Assembly (NCBI GenBank): GCA_945878375.1
Contig: CAMDWG010000007.1
Coordinates: 62,001-126,000, forward strand
Length of the DNA stretch: 64,000 bases
Direction: 5' to 3'
Source of the DNA: Roseomonas mucosa
GTDB taxonomy: Bacteria > Pseudomonadota > Alphaproteobacteria > Acetobacterales > Acetobacteraceae
Part shown: one piece after another, positions 26,704-35,594 of the stretch
Layout: each line of letters begins with the position of its first letter
Numbering within the stretch: the stretch's first letter is position 1
Notes under the pieces: model-generated
Seen by the model: the letters and a program-made list of their open reading frames with translations, nothing else
Databases searched by the model: none
Told to the model about the DNA's origin: nothing
Translations under genes and position numbers: made by a program

Positions 26704-27650
26704 GCGGCCCAGGGAACGGTCACAGCAACGGTAACGGCGGCGGCCAGGGCGGCGACCGCCGCAACACATTGCTCTGGAAGATCCAGGGCCTGCTGAAGCG
26801 GCGTGAGGCCGAGAGCGTCCGCGACCGCGTCGAGGAATTGCTGGAGGAACCCGCCCGCCACGATGCCGGCCCCCGCCGCGACGAGGTCGCCAGCGGGCTG
26901 GATACGCATGAGCGCATCCTGCTCGGCAATGTGCTGCGGCTGCGCGACAAGACCGCCTATGACGTGATGGTGCCGCGCGCCGACATCCTGGCGATGCCGG
27001 AGGACCTGACGCTGGACCAGGCAATCGCGCTGATCCAGCGCGAAGGCCACAGCCGCTTCCCGGTCTATCGCGGCAATCTCGATGACATCGTGGGCATGGT
27101 CCACATCAAGGATGTCTTCGCCGCCGTCGGCCGCGACCCCGCGAGCTTCAGCCTGAAGGGCATATTGCGCCGCCCGCTGCTGGTGGTGCCGACCATCCCC
27201 GTGCTGGACCTGCTGCTGGAGATGCGCGCCCAGCGCATCCACATGGCGCTGGTGGTGGACGAATATGGCGGCATCGACGGCCTCATCACAATCGAGGACC
27301 TGGTCGAGACGATCGTCGGCGACATCAGCGACGAGCATGACGAGGTGACCGCCCCCACCATCGTCGAACGCCCCGACGGGATGCTGGAGATGGATGCCCG
27401 CACCACCGTCGAGGCCTTCGAGGAGAAGCTCGGCCCCGTGCTGACGGAAGAAGAACGCGCGGCCGACATCGACACGGTGGGCGGGCTGGTGTTCACCCTC
27501 GCTGGCCGCGTGCCGGCGCGCGGCGAATTGATCAGCCACGGCTCCGGCATCGAGTTCCGCGTGCTGGAGGTCGATGCCCGCCGCATCCGCCGCATCCGCG
27601 TCCGCCGCCCCGGCGTGGCCGGGGAAGCCGCGCGGCAGGCGGCGGAATAG
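26700..27650 (+). CDS. CorC/HlyC-type CBS-domain protein
   Basis: A 316-residue cytoplasmic protein with a Gly/Asn-rich start, two CBS domains (about residues 85-210) and a C-terminal transporter-associated domain. MVPRADILAMPED and LDQAIALIQREGHSRFPVY mark the first CBS; LLLEMRAQRIHMALVVDEYGGIDGLITIEDLVETIVGDI is the classic second. The CorC family affects Mg/Co efflux; the toxin name hemolysin C is historical. In related genomes lnt follows; here lnt is at 53670 beside secB. Confidence 0.92.
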   Translation: MSGPGNGHSNGNGGGQGGDRRNTLLWKIQGLLKRREAESVRDRVEELLEEPARHDAGPRRDEVASGLDTHERILLGNVLRLRDKTAYDVMVPRADILAMPEDLTLDQAIALIQREGHSRFPVYRGNLDDIVGMVHIKDVFAAVGRDPASFSLKGILRRPLLVVPTIPVLDLLLEMRAQRIHMALVVDEYGGIDGLITIEDLVETIVGDISDEHDEVTAPTIVERPDGMLEMDARTTVEAFEEKLGPVLTEEERAADIDTVGGLVFTLAGRVPARGELISHGSGIEFRVLEVDARRIRRIRVRRPGVAGEAARQAAE

Positions 27651-27659
27651 GCAGCGCCG

Positions 27660-29606
27660 TCAGGCGTTTGCGCCCGGCGTCGCGAATTCCGGCACCAGGC
27701 GGGACAATTCTGCCAGCGCCCCGCCCCGGTCGCCGGCGCCGGCGAACCCTGCCATGCGGTCGATGGCGGCCGCCATCTCCGCCGCATCCGTCGTGCGGGG
27801 CACGGCCACCAGCAGGCCGGGGAAGGCGGTCGGCTGGGGCGGTTCCTGGCCGTGGAACAGCTCCTCGAACAGCTTCTCGCCGGGGCGGAGGCCGGTGAAG
27901 CGGATCTCCACATCCTCCTCGGGCCGCAGCCCGGCCAGGCGGATCATGCGGCGGGCGAGATCGACGATCTTCACCGGCTCGCCCATGTCGAGCACGAAGA
28001 TGCCGCCCTGGCGCAGCTCCGGCGGCTGTTCCGCCCTGCCTGCGAACCAGTCGATCCCGGCGGCGCCGACGACGCTGGCCTGCAGCACCAGCCCCACCGC
28101 TTCCCGCACCGTCATGAAGTAGCGGCGCATGTCGGGATGGGTCACGGTCAGCGGGCCACCGCGTTCCAGCTGCCGGCGGAACAGCGGCACCACGCTGCCG
28201 GTGGAGCCCAGCACATTGCCGAAGCGCACGGTGACAAGGCGCATGCCCCCCTCGGCCCGCGCCGCACGGTCCCGAGCCTGGCAATACATCTCCGCCGCGC
28301 GCTTGGACGCGCCCATGACGCTGGTCGGGTTCACCGCCTTGTCGGTGGAGATGAAGACCATCAGCGAACAGCCGGCCTCCCGCGCCGCATCCGCCACCAC
28401 CCGGGTGCCGAGCGCGTTGGTCAGGATGCCCTCCAGCGGGTCGTTCTCCACCATCGGCACATGCTTCAGCGCGGCGGCGTGGAAGACCAGTTCGGGGCGG
28501 ATGTCCTGGAACAGGCGGCGGATGCGCGGCTCGTCGCGGATATCGGCCAGCACCGCCTGGCGCTTCACATCCGGATGGCGTTCCCGCAGTTCCAGGTCGA
28601 TCTCGTACAGCACGTATTCGCCGTGATCGAGCAGCGTCAGGCTGGCCGGGCCGAGGGCTGCCACCTGCCGCGCCAGCTCACCGCCGATGGTGCCACCCGC
28701 GCCGGTGACCAGCACGCGGCGGCCCTGGACCAGCCGCGCCATGCCTTCGCGGTCCAGCGGGACTTGCGGGCGGTCCAACAATTCCTCGATCTCGATCCGG
28801 CGGAGAGCGACCGGGGCTTCCGCCTCGGCGCGTTCGCCGGGGCGGCGATTGGCGGGGGGCAGGGCGGTCAGGCTCGGCAGGCGCTTCACCGGCACGCCGT
28901 GGCGGTCGCAGGCGTCGAGCAGGCGCTGCAGCTCCGGCCCCTGCAGCTGCGGAGTGGCCAGCACCACCAGCGCAGGCAGCCGTCCTTCGTCGCGCAGCAG
29001 GTCGAGCACGGCATCCGCTTCCTCGGCCGTGCCGAGCACGCCCACGCCATGGATGCGCCGGCCCATCTGGCGTTCGCGCAGGCTCAAAATGCCCATCACG
29101 CGATAGGCGACGCCGCGTTCGCGGCTTAGCGCGCGAAGGAATAGATCCGCGCCATCGCCGGCGCCGACCAACAGCACGCTCTGCGCCGGGGTGTCGGAGA
29201 GCGGCCCGGCGCGGCCCGCATGGCGCAGCCGCGCGACGATGCGCGGTGCGGCGAGAAGCGCGGCCAGCAGCAGGGCATGGATGGCGGGGAAGGCGAGGTT
29301 GGGCGACCGCCAGGCATCGAGCGCGTGCAGCAGCCCCCAGAACAGCGCCGCCGCCACCGCCGCCGCCGCCGAGGAGGCCAGCAGATCGGGCAGGGAGGCG
29401 AAGCGCCAATATTGCCGCGGCAGGCCGAGCCCCCAGCCCGGCAGCAGTAGCGCCGCTGCCCCAGCCGGCAAGCCGAACAGCCACCAGAGCGCCGTGGGCC
29501 AGGCGCCAGGGGCGGCGAGCCAGAGCGCGACGGGCACGGCCAGGGCCGCCATCGCCGCATCGACACCCTGGTTCAGAAGGATCCGGTTCCGCGCCGTCGC
29601 TGCCAT
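27660..29606 (-). CDS. Membrane-bound nucleotide-sugar 4,6-dehydratase (FlaA1/PglF/CapD type)
   Basis: A 648-residue protein with about four N-terminal membrane spans (residues 15-125), a Rossmann-like middle domain, and a C-terminal short-chain dehydrogenase domain starting VLVTGAGGTIGGELARQV (near 297-315). The catalytic VNPTSVMGASKRAAE, with Ser-Met-x3-Lys in place of Tyr-x3-Lys, marks the 5,6- or 4,6-dehydratase group. VFHAAALKHVPMVE and RFGNVLGSTGSVVPLF are also typical. It probably acts on UDP-GlcNAc to make the 4-keto sugar that the DegT aminotransferase at 34435 could use. Convergent with corC, 9 bp gap. Confidence 0.9.
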   Translation of the reverse strand: MAATARNRILLNQGVDAAMAALAVPVALWLAAPGAWPTALWWLFGLPAGAAALLLPGWGLGLPRQYWRFASLPDLLASSAAAAVAAALFWGLLHALDAWRSPNLAFPAIHALLLAALLAAPRIVARLRHAGRAGPLSDTPAQSVLLVGAGDGADLFLRALSRERGVAYRVMGILSLRERQMGRRIHGVGVLGTAEEADAVLDLLRDEGRLPALVVLATPQLQGPELQRLLDACDRHGVPVKRLPSLTALPPANRRPGERAEAEAPVALRRIEIEELLDRPQVPLDREGMARLVQGRRVLVTGAGGTIGGELARQVAALGPASLTLLDHGEYVLYEIDLELRERHPDVKRQAVLADIRDEPRIRRLFQDIRPELVFHAAALKHVPMVENDPLEGILTNALGTRVVADAAREAGCSLMVFISTDKAVNPTSVMGASKRAAEMYCQARDRAARAEGGMRLVTVRFGNVLGSTGSVVPLFRRQLERGGPLTVTHPDMRRYFMTVREAVGLVLQASVVGAAGIDWFAGRAEQPPELRQGGIFVLDMGEPVKIVDLARRMIRLAGLRPEEDVEIRFTGLRPGEKLFEELFHGQEPPQPTAFPGLLVAVPRTTDAAEMAAAIDRMAGFAGAGDRGGALAELSRLVPEFATPGANA

Positions 29607-29694
29607 CGTCCCTTTCCCTTACCCGTTGCGGGGCGTGGCCGGAAGGCAGCCGCCATGCGATAAGCCGGCGCCAGATAGCAGGGGATCGGGACAC

Positions 29695-30354
29695 ATGGCC
29701 GAAGGCAGGCTCGTCATCGGGACGAAGCGCTACTCCTCCTGGAGCATGCGGGGCTGGCTGGCTGTGCATCTCGCCGGCCTCGATGTCGAGGACGTGGTGG
29801 TGCCGCTGGCCGGCGGCGGCGGGACGGTGGCGATCAAGGCCATCTCCCCCAACGGCATGGTCCCCTATCTGGAACATCGCGGCGCGCGGATGTGGGAAAG
29901 CCTCGCCATCGCGGAATACTGCGCCGAATTCGCCCCAGCCCTCTGGCCCGCCGACCGCGCCATCCGCGCCCATGCCCGCGCCATCGCGTCGGAGATGCAT
30001 GCGGGCTTCCGGAACCTGCGGATGGCGATGCCGATGAATCTCGGCCGCAGCTTCCCCGGCCGCGGTCGCACGCCGGAATGCCTTGCCGACATCGCCCGTA
30101 TCGAGGCGATCTGGGCCGAGGCGCTGGCCGCCCATGGCGGTCCCTTCCTGTTCGGGCGGGATTTCGGTCTCGCGGATGTGATGTATGCGCCGGTCGTGGC
30201 CCGCTTCCTGACCTGGCAGCCGGAGCTGACGGCGACGAGCCGCGCTTATTGCGACGCGGTGCGTGCCCATCCGCTGGTGGCGCGCTGGTACGCCGAAGCG
30301 GCGGCGGAGCCGGCGGCCTGGCTGCTCGACACATACGAGAACCCGGCCAGCTAG
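29695..30354 (+). CDS. Glutathione S-transferase family protein
   Basis: A 219-residue GST: an N-terminal thioredoxin-like half with LVIGTKRYSSWSMRGWLAVHLAGL (catalytic Ser/Tyr region), NGMVPYLEH (the cis-Pro) and WESLAIAEYCAE (glutathione Glu-Ser), then an all-helical half with GPFLFGRDFGLADVMYAPVVAR. The Y-S-S-W-S-M-R-x-W start is the group often annotated YfcF/YghU-like or zeta-like. The substrate is unknown. Gap to the VOC gene is 9 bp, so they likely share a transcript. Confidence 0.88.
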   Translation: MAEGRLVIGTKRYSSWSMRGWLAVHLAGLDVEDVVVPLAGGGGTVAIKAISPNGMVPYLEHRGARMWESLAIAEYCAEFAPALWPADRAIRAHARAIASEMHAGFRNLRMAMPMNLGRSFPGRGRTPECLADIARIEAIWAEALAAHGGPFLFGRDFGLADVMYAPVVARFLTWQPELTATSRAYCDAVRAHPLVARWYAEAAAEPAAWLLDTYENPAS

Positions 30355-30363
30355 CGCCGCGAG

Positions 30364-31248
30364 ATGAGCACCGCACTCGCCCTCGACCATATCGGGCTCT
30401 GCTCCCGGGATCCCGCGCCGCTCTGGGCGGTCTGGGAAGAGCTGGGCTTCGCGCTGTCGCCGGTGGCGCAGCAATCCGGGCGGCGGACGCCCGACGGCCC
30501 TGTCGAGCCCTTCGGCAGCGCCAATCGCTGCGCCTTCCTGCGGCATGGCTATGTCGAGCTGCTGGGCATCCTCGACCCCGCGCTCTTCGCCAATGGCGTG
30601 GACCGCTTCGTCGCCCGGCATGACGGGGCACATATCCTGGCGCTGGCGATGGGCGATGCAGAGGGCAATCTGGCGCGGCTGCGCCGGGGCGGGCTCGACA
30701 TCCCCGGCATCGCCTGGCTGCAACGGCCGGTGGAGGCAGGCGGGCCGATTGCCCGCTTTGCCCGCCTGCCCTTCCCCGACGCGCCCGAAGGCCGGGTGCA
30801 GCTGGTGCAGCACCTGACGCCGGAGCTGGTCTGGGATCTGCGCTGGATGGGCCATCGCAACGGCGCCGATGCGCTGGAGGCTGCGATCCTGATCGCCGCG
30901 AACCCGGCCGAGACCACGGCGCGGCTGGCCCGGCTGGCGGGACTGCCGGCGGAGCCCGATCCGCTGGCGGGCTTCCGGCTGCGCCTGCCCGGCGCGCCCC
31001 GCGCCGCCGGCCCGGACAGCCCACAGATGGAAACCCGTATCCGCATCCTGCCGCCCGAGGCGCTTCCCCGCGCCCTGCCGGGCGTCGTGGCCCCCTGCCT
31101 GCCCTTCATGGCGGGGATGGTGATCCGCACCACGGACAAGGCGGCCTCCGCCCGCGCCCTGCTGCGCCACCTGCCGCTGCGGGAGGCGCCGGATGGCGTC
31201 ATGGTCCCGCCCGAACAGGCCGGCGGCTGCGCGGTGGTCTTCGCATGA
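30364..31248 (+). CDS. VOC superfamily protein (glyoxalase-like)
   Basis: A 294-residue protein with a VOC fold: LALDHIGLCSRDPAPLWAVWEELGF is a typical opening with a metal-binding His. A second segment reads YVELLGILDPALF, and GAHILALAMGDAEGNLARL and RVQLVQHLTPELVWD follow. It resembles the Glyoxalase_3 type of long single-chain VOC proteins; the reaction cannot be stated. It overlaps the FkbM gene by 4 bp (ATGA), so it is coupled to the sugar-modification genes, but that may not reflect function. Confidence 0.8.
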   Translation: MSTALALDHIGLCSRDPAPLWAVWEELGFALSPVAQQSGRRTPDGPVEPFGSANRCAFLRHGYVELLGILDPALFANGVDRFVARHDGAHILALAMGDAEGNLARLRRGGLDIPGIAWLQRPVEAGGPIARFARLPFPDAPEGRVQLVQHLTPELVWDLRWMGHRNGADALEAAILIAANPAETTARLARLAGLPAEPDPLAGFRLRLPGAPRAAGPDSPQMETRIRILPPEALPRALPGVVAPCLPFMAGMVIRTTDKAASARALLRHLPLREAPDGVMVPPEQAGGCAVVFA

Positions 31249-31994
31249 CGACCGCCGCCGCGATCAGCGCCTCGCTCCGCACCTACTACGTAGCGGGTCG
31301 CGCCCCGGCGCTCGATGCTTTCCATCGGCGCTTCCTGGCCCCTGGCGAGATCGGCTTCGATGTCGGCGCTCATGTCGGCGACCGCACGGCGAGTTTCCGC
31401 CGGATCGGCGCCCGCGCGGTGGCGGTGGAGCCGCAGCCGCGGCTTGCGCGCCTGCTGCGCCTGCTGTTCGGCCGCGATCCGGGCGTGGTGCGGGTGGCGG
31501 CGCTGGTCGGCGCGGAGACCGGTGAAGCGGTGCTGCGCGTCAATTCCGCGAACCCCACGGTGGCCACCGCATCCGATGCCTTCGTCGCTGCCGCCGATGG
31601 GGCGCCGGGCTGGGAAGGCCAGGTCTGGGACACGGCGCTGCACCTGCCCGTCACGACGCTGGATGCGCTCGCGGCCGAACATGGGATGCCCGATTTCGTG
31701 AAGATCGATGTCGAGGGCTATGAGGCCGTGGCGCTGGACGGCCTGTCCCGCGCGCCGCGCAGCCTGTCCTTCGAATTCACCACCATCCAGCGCGATGTCG
31801 CGGCCGCCTGCCTCGATCGGCTGGCGGCGCTCGGCTACCGCGCCTTCAACGCCTGCCTCGGCGAGGGGATGGACATGGCGCACGCCACATCGATCGGCGC
31901 GGTGGAGATGGCGGCGTGGATCGCGGCGCTGCCGCACGCCGCGAATTCCGGCGATGTCTATGCCAGCCTGGAGCCCGCGCGGCTGCTGCGCTGA
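31245..31994 (+). CDS. FkbM family methyltransferase
   Basis: A 249-residue S-adenosylmethionine methyltransferase. The SAM-binding loop is IGFDVGAHVGDRTASF (about residues 36-51), then AVAVEPQPRLARLL with the ribose-binding Glu. PVTTLDALAAEHGMPDFVKIDVEGYEAVALDG is the FkbM catalytic core (Asp-Val-Glu-Gly). FkbM members O-methylate polysaccharides, glycolipids or polyketides. It sits between the VOC and WecA-like genes (TGATG junction), which suggests a surface-sugar target. Confidence 0.88.
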   Translation: MTTAAAISASLRTYYVAGRAPALDAFHRRFLAPGEIGFDVGAHVGDRTASFRRIGARAVAVEPQPRLARLLRLLFGRDPGVVRVAALVGAETGEAVLRVNSANPTVATASDAFVAAADGAPGWEGQVWDTALHLPVTTLDALAAEHGMPDFVKIDVEGYEAVALDGLSRAPRSLSFEFTTIQRDVAAACLDRLAALGYRAFNACLGEGMDMAHATSIGAVEMAAWIAALPHAANSGDVYASLEPARLLR

Positions 31995-33046
31995 TGGAAG
32001 CCTCGGCCGTCCTGCAGCATCTGGGCTTCGCGGCGCTCCTCGCGGTGCTGTCGGCCTGCGTGGTACGGCTGATGATCGCCTTCCCCATCCTGGACCAGCC
32101 GAACCACCGCAGCGCGCATCGCAACCCGACGCCGCGCGGCGGCGGGCTCGGCGTGGTGGTGGCCTTCGTCGCGGGGATGCTGGTGCTGTACCTGTCGGCG
32201 GATTACGCCCGGATCGCGGAGGCGCAGTTCATCGGCGTGATCCTGGCAGCCGTCGCGATCGCCGCCGTCGCGCTGTGGGACGATGTCAGCGACCTGTCGG
32301 CGCGCCTCCGGCTGGGTGCGCAGGTGGCCGCTGCGCTGGTCGCGGTGGGCAGCGGGTTGGTTGTCACGCAGGTGTCGCTGCCCTGGATGGGGGTGGTGCA
32401 GCTCGGCTGGCTCGGGCCGCTGCTGACGCTCATCTGGATCGTCGGCTGCACCAATGCGGTGAACTTCATGGATGGGCTGGACGGGCTGGTGGGCGGGACG
32501 CTGCTGGTGGTCGCGGCGGCGCTGGCCTGGATCGCGGTGCTGCACGGCGGCATGTTCGTCTATGCGGCGGCGCTGTTCCTCGTGGCGGGCTTCGCCGGAT
32601 TCCTGCCCTTCAACCTGAACCCAGCCCGTATCTTCATGGGCGATGTCGGCAGCCAGTTCGCGGGCTTCATGATGGCCGTGCTGGCCGTCGCGGCGTCGCG
32701 CTTCGACGGGCAGCATGTGTCCTTCCTGATCGTGCCGCTGCTGATGTTCGGCTTGTTGTTCGACGCCGGCTTCACCCTGCTGCGCCGCGCCGCGATGCAT
32801 GAACGGCTGGCCGAAGGCCACCGGACGCACCTGTTCCAGATCGCGCAGCGCGCAGGCGTCGCGGTGCGCGTCGTGGCGGCGCTGCATTGGGGCTTCGCGG
32901 TCTTCCACGCGGCGCTGGCCCTGGTCTTCCTGGCGCTGCCGTCCCACGCCAAGCCCTTCATCATCCTGCCCGCGCTGGCGGTGCAGCTGGTGTGGCTGGG
33001 CTTCGTGATGCGCCGCATGCGCGCGGCGGGGATCGGCTGGCGTTAG
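31994..33046 (+). CDS. WecA/MraY-family undecaprenyl-phosphate sugar-1-phosphate transferase
   Basis: A 350-residue membrane glycosyltransferase with about ten spans. It moves a sugar-1-phosphate, often GlcNAc or a derivative, from UDP to undecaprenyl phosphate to start O-antigen or other glycans. Conserved loops: RSAHRNPTPRGGGLGVV, ALWDDVSDLSARLRLG (the DD motif), NAVNFMDGLDGL, PARIFMGDVGSQFAGF, and GHRTHLFQ. The start overlaps the FkbM stop (TGATG). With the dehydratase at 27660 and the DegT aminotransferase it forms a plausible glycan-initiation set. Confidence 0.9.
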   Translation: MEASAVLQHLGFAALLAVLSACVVRLMIAFPILDQPNHRSAHRNPTPRGGGLGVVVAFVAGMLVLYLSADYARIAEAQFIGVILAAVAIAAVALWDDVSDLSARLRLGAQVAAALVAVGSGLVVTQVSLPWMGVVQLGWLGPLLTLIWIVGCTNAVNFMDGLDGLVGGTLLVVAAALAWIAVLHGGMFVYAAALFLVAGFAGFLPFNLNPARIFMGDVGSQFAGFMMAVLAVAASRFDGQHVSFLIVPLLMFGLLFDAGFTLLRRAAMHERLAEGHRTHLFQIAQRAGVAVRVVAALHWGFAVFHAALALVFLALPSHAKPFIILPALAVQLVWLGFVMRRMRAAGIGWR

Positions 33047-33163
33047 GCTGGATCACGGGCAGCCACTTGTGATCCAGCCGCTTGTGATATGGTCGCGTCC
33101 GGAACGGTCGCGAAGCGCCCTGTATGACCTCGCGCTCACGCGCCGGAGAGAGGAGGCTTGCCC

Positions 33164-33517
33164 GTGGCCTATGTCGATGGCTTTGTCGCCGCGGTGCCGA
33201 CCGCCAACCGCGACGCCTACCTTGCCCATGCCGCCGAGGCGGCCAAGGTGTTCCGCGACCATGGCGCAGTGCGCGTCGTGGAATGCTGGGGCGATGATGT
33301 GCCGGATGGCACGCTAACCTCCTTCCCCATGGCGGTGCAGAAGAAGCCGGATGAGACGGTCGTCTTCTCCTGGGTCACATGGCCCTCCCGCGCCGTGCGC
33401 GACGACGGCATGCGGAAGGTGATGGCCGATCCACGCATGCAACCTGATGCCAACCCGATGCCCTTCGACGGCAAGCGGCTGATCTATGGCGGCTTCGAGG
33501 TGCTGATGGACACTTGA
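33164..33517 (+). CDS. DUF1428 family protein
   Basis: A 117-residue small cytoplasmic protein of the DUF1428/YbaA type, an alpha-beta barrel like antibiotic-biosynthesis monooxygenase folds; function not known. The start AYVDGFVAAVPTANRDAYLAHA and the later VVFSWVTWPSRAVRDDGM and MPFDGKRLIYGGFEVL are its signatures. I picked the GTG at 33164 because AGGAGG is 7 nt upstream; a TTG at 33158 would be too close to it. It is convergent with the small lipoprotein gene at 33575. Confidence 0.85.
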   Translation: MAYVDGFVAAVPTANRDAYLAHAAEAAKVFRDHGAVRVVECWGDDVPDGTLTSFPMAVQKKPDETVVFSWVTWPSRAVRDDGMRKVMADPRMQPDANPMPFDGKRLIYGGFEVLMDT

Positions 33518-33574
33518 TACAGCTTGGCCCGACGGCATCGAGCCGTGTGCCCCTGGCGACAAGGCCCTGGCATC

Positions 33575-33787
33575 TTAGCGGTTCTGTTCGATCAGGTAGC
33601 CGCTGGCCCCGCCCACGCCCGCGCCGATCAGCGCGCCCATCCCGGCATTGCCGGACAGCGACCCGAGCGCCGCGCCACCCAGCGCGCCAACCCCCGCACC
33701 GGTCGCCGTGGAGCGCTGGGAACTCGTCATGTCGGCGCAGCCGCCAAGGGCCAGCGCGACGGGCAGTATGAGCAAAAGGTTCCGCAT
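33575..33787 (-). CDS. Glycine-zipper lipoprotein
   Basis: A 70-residue lipoprotein: signal MRNLLLILPVALALGGC (lipobox Cys17), then a short linker and a glycine-zipper (GAGVGALGGAALGSLSGN, then MGALIGAGVGGASGYLIEQ) of the type seen in small outer-membrane proteins (SlyB/OsmB-like). It may insert as a helical hairpin. It is 16 bp after the Rap1a-like gene on the same strand, so the two are likely one transcript. Confidence 0.82.
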   Translation of the reverse strand: MRNLLLILPVALALGGCADMTSSQRSTATGAGVGALGGAALGSLSGNAGMGALIGAGVGGASGYLIEQNR

Positions 33788-33803
33788 GGTTCGATCCTCC
33801 GTG

Positions 33804-34223
33804 TCAGCGGGGGCGGGCGGGCGTGCTGGCGGTGGCCGGTGCCGCCGGGCAGGGATAGGTGGTGGCGGCGAAGCGCATCAGCCCGTCCACCGCGCGGTCC
33901 TGGCCGTATTGGGTGTTCGCACGGGCCCAGGCGACGAAGGCCTGTTGCACACTCTCGATCGTCGGCCCCGGCTGCGGCATGCAGAAGATGCGCCGTCCGC
34001 TCGCGGCGGAGACGGCATTGTGATACTGCCCCGCCCCCACCATGAAGCCGCGACAATAGGCCGTGAGCGGGGATTCCGCGTTCGGGCTGGTCGCCGCGCA
34101 GATCGATGCCAGCGCCGCCGTCGTCACCGGCTCGGCCACCGCACCGGTGGCCTGCGCCATGGCAGGCCCGGCCGCCAGCGCCGACGCGCCGATGATGGCG
34201 CCCAGCCAGGTCGATCTCCTCAT
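33804..34223 (-). CDS. Rap1a/Tai-like exported protein
   Basis: A 139-residue exported protein with signal MRRSTWLGAIIGASALAAGP ending AMA (about residue 23). The mature part matches the Rap1a immunity-like pattern: ASICAATSP, then YCRGFMVGAGQYHN, then IFCMPQPGPTIESVQQAFVAWARAN, and a tail with FAATTYPCP. Four spaced cysteines would form two disulfides. Rap1a proteins protect against type VI amidase effectors in Serratia, but many homologues are orphans with unknown roles; no T6SS gene is in the window, so immunity is not claimed. Confidence 0.75.
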   Translation of the reverse strand: MRRSTWLGAIIGASALAAGPAMAQATGAVAEPVTTAALASICAATSPNAESPLTAYCRGFMVGAGQYHNAVSAASGRRIFCMPQPGPTIESVQQAFVAWARANTQYGQDRAVDGLMRFAATTYPCPAAPATASTPARPR

Positions 34224-34434
34224 GCGCTCTTCTCCCTGTTCGGCATGCCCGGAGGATCGGTCCGGGCCTGCGGCGGGAACGCTGCAACCGGGGCAGAGGC
34301 TGCACCGATCCGGCGCGGATCACGTCATCGTCCACCCCGCTCGCCGGATCCTGAAACCCCCCGCAACGACCGGTGACTTGGACGGCGCGGGGCCGTGGGT
34401 CTATGCAACGTCGCCCCGTCCTGATGGAACCATG

Positions 34435-35589
34435 ATGACCGCGCAGCGTCCCATCGCCCTGTTCGACATGAAGGCCCAGCAGGCGCTGATCCGGGCCGAC
34501 CTCGACCGTCGCCTGGCCGCCGTGCTCGACAGCGGCGCTTTCATCAACGGCCCCGAGGTGCGGGAGGTGGAAGCGACGCTGGCCGCCTTCGCCGGCTGCG
34601 CCCACGCCGTCGGCGTGTCCTCCGGCACCGATGCGTTGCAGATCGCGATGATGGCGGAGGAGATCGGCCGCGGCGACGCTGTGTTCCTGCCCGCCTTCAC
34701 CTACACCGCGACGGCGGAGGTCCCGCTGGTTCTCGGCGCGACGCCGGTCTTCGTGGATGTGGACCCCGTCACCTTCAACATCGACCTGGCCGACTTGGAA
34801 CGCCGGATCGCCATGGTGCGCGCCGAGGGAAGGCTACGGCCGCGCGCGGTGGTTGGCGTGGACCTGTTCGGCCTGCCCGCCGATTGGGTGGGGATCGAGG
34901 CGATCTGCGCCCGGGAAGGGCTGTTCGCGCTGGATGACGCCGCGCAGGCCTTCGGTGCTGCGCTGCATGGCAAGCGGCTGGGCCGCTGGGGCCATGCGAC
35001 GGCGCTGAGCTTCTATCCGACCAAGACGCTCGGCTGCTACGGCGATGGCGGCGCGCTGCTGACCGACGATGCCGACCGAGCGGAGCTCTATCGCCAGCTT
35101 CGCACCCATGGCGAAGGCAAGACCCGCTACGAGGTGCTGCGGACCGGCATGAATGGCCGGCTGGATTCGATGCAGGCCGCCGTGCTGCTGGCGAAGCTGC
35201 CGCTGTTTGAGAATGAGCTGGCTTCCCGCGCCAAGGCTGCCGCGATGTACGCCGAGGGCCTGCGCGGGCTGGTGCAGATCCCGTCCTCGACGCCCGGCGC
35301 GGATCATGCCTGGGGCCTCTATTCCATCCTGCTGCCGCAGGGCGTCGATCGCACGGCGGTGCAGGAGGTGCTGAAGGCCCATGGTGTGCCGAGCGGCATC
35401 TATTACCCGAAGCCGCTGCACCACCAGCCGGCCTATGCCGGCGCGCATGCCGCCTCCATCGCCGCCGGTGCGCCGGCTCTGCCGGTCAGCGAGATGCTGT
35501 GCGGGCGGATCCTGTCCCTCCCGATGCACCCCTATTTGACGGAAGAGGAGATCGCGCGCGTCGTCGCGGCGATGCGGGCCGCGCTGTAG
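34435..35589 (+). CDS. DegT/DnrJ/EryC1 family sugar aminotransferase
   Basis: A 384-residue PLP enzyme that transfers an amino group to a keto sugar nucleotide. ALFDMKAQQALI starts it; GVSSGTDALQIAMMA is the PLP phosphate loop; LDDAAQAFGAALHGKRLG holds the Asp that contacts the ring; SFYPTKTLGCYGDGGALLT carries the PLP lysine. YEVLRTGMNGRLDSMQAAVLLAKL is typical of the family. Two adjacent ATGs (34432, 34435) are possible. Together with the dehydratase at 27660 it could make a 4-amino sugar. A short 211-bp gap upstream holds no gene. Confidence 0.9.
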   Translation: MTAQRPIALFDMKAQQALIRADLDRRLAAVLDSGAFINGPEVREVEATLAAFAGCAHAVGVSSGTDALQIAMMAEEIGRGDAVFLPAFTYTATAEVPLVLGATPVFVDVDPVTFNIDLADLERRIAMVRAEGRLRPRAVVGVDLFGLPADWVGIEAICAREGLFALDDAAQAFGAALHGKRLGRWGHATALSFYPTKTLGCYGDGGALLTDDADRAELYRQLRTHGEGKTRYEVLRTGMNGRLDSMQAAVLLAKLPLFENELASRAKAAAMYAEGLRGLVQIPSSTPGADHAWGLYSILLPQGVDRTAVQEVLKAHGVPSGIYYPKPLHHQPAYAGAHAASIAAGAPALPVSEMLCGRILSLPMHPYLTEEEIARVVAAMRAAL

Positions 35590-35594
35590 CCGCG

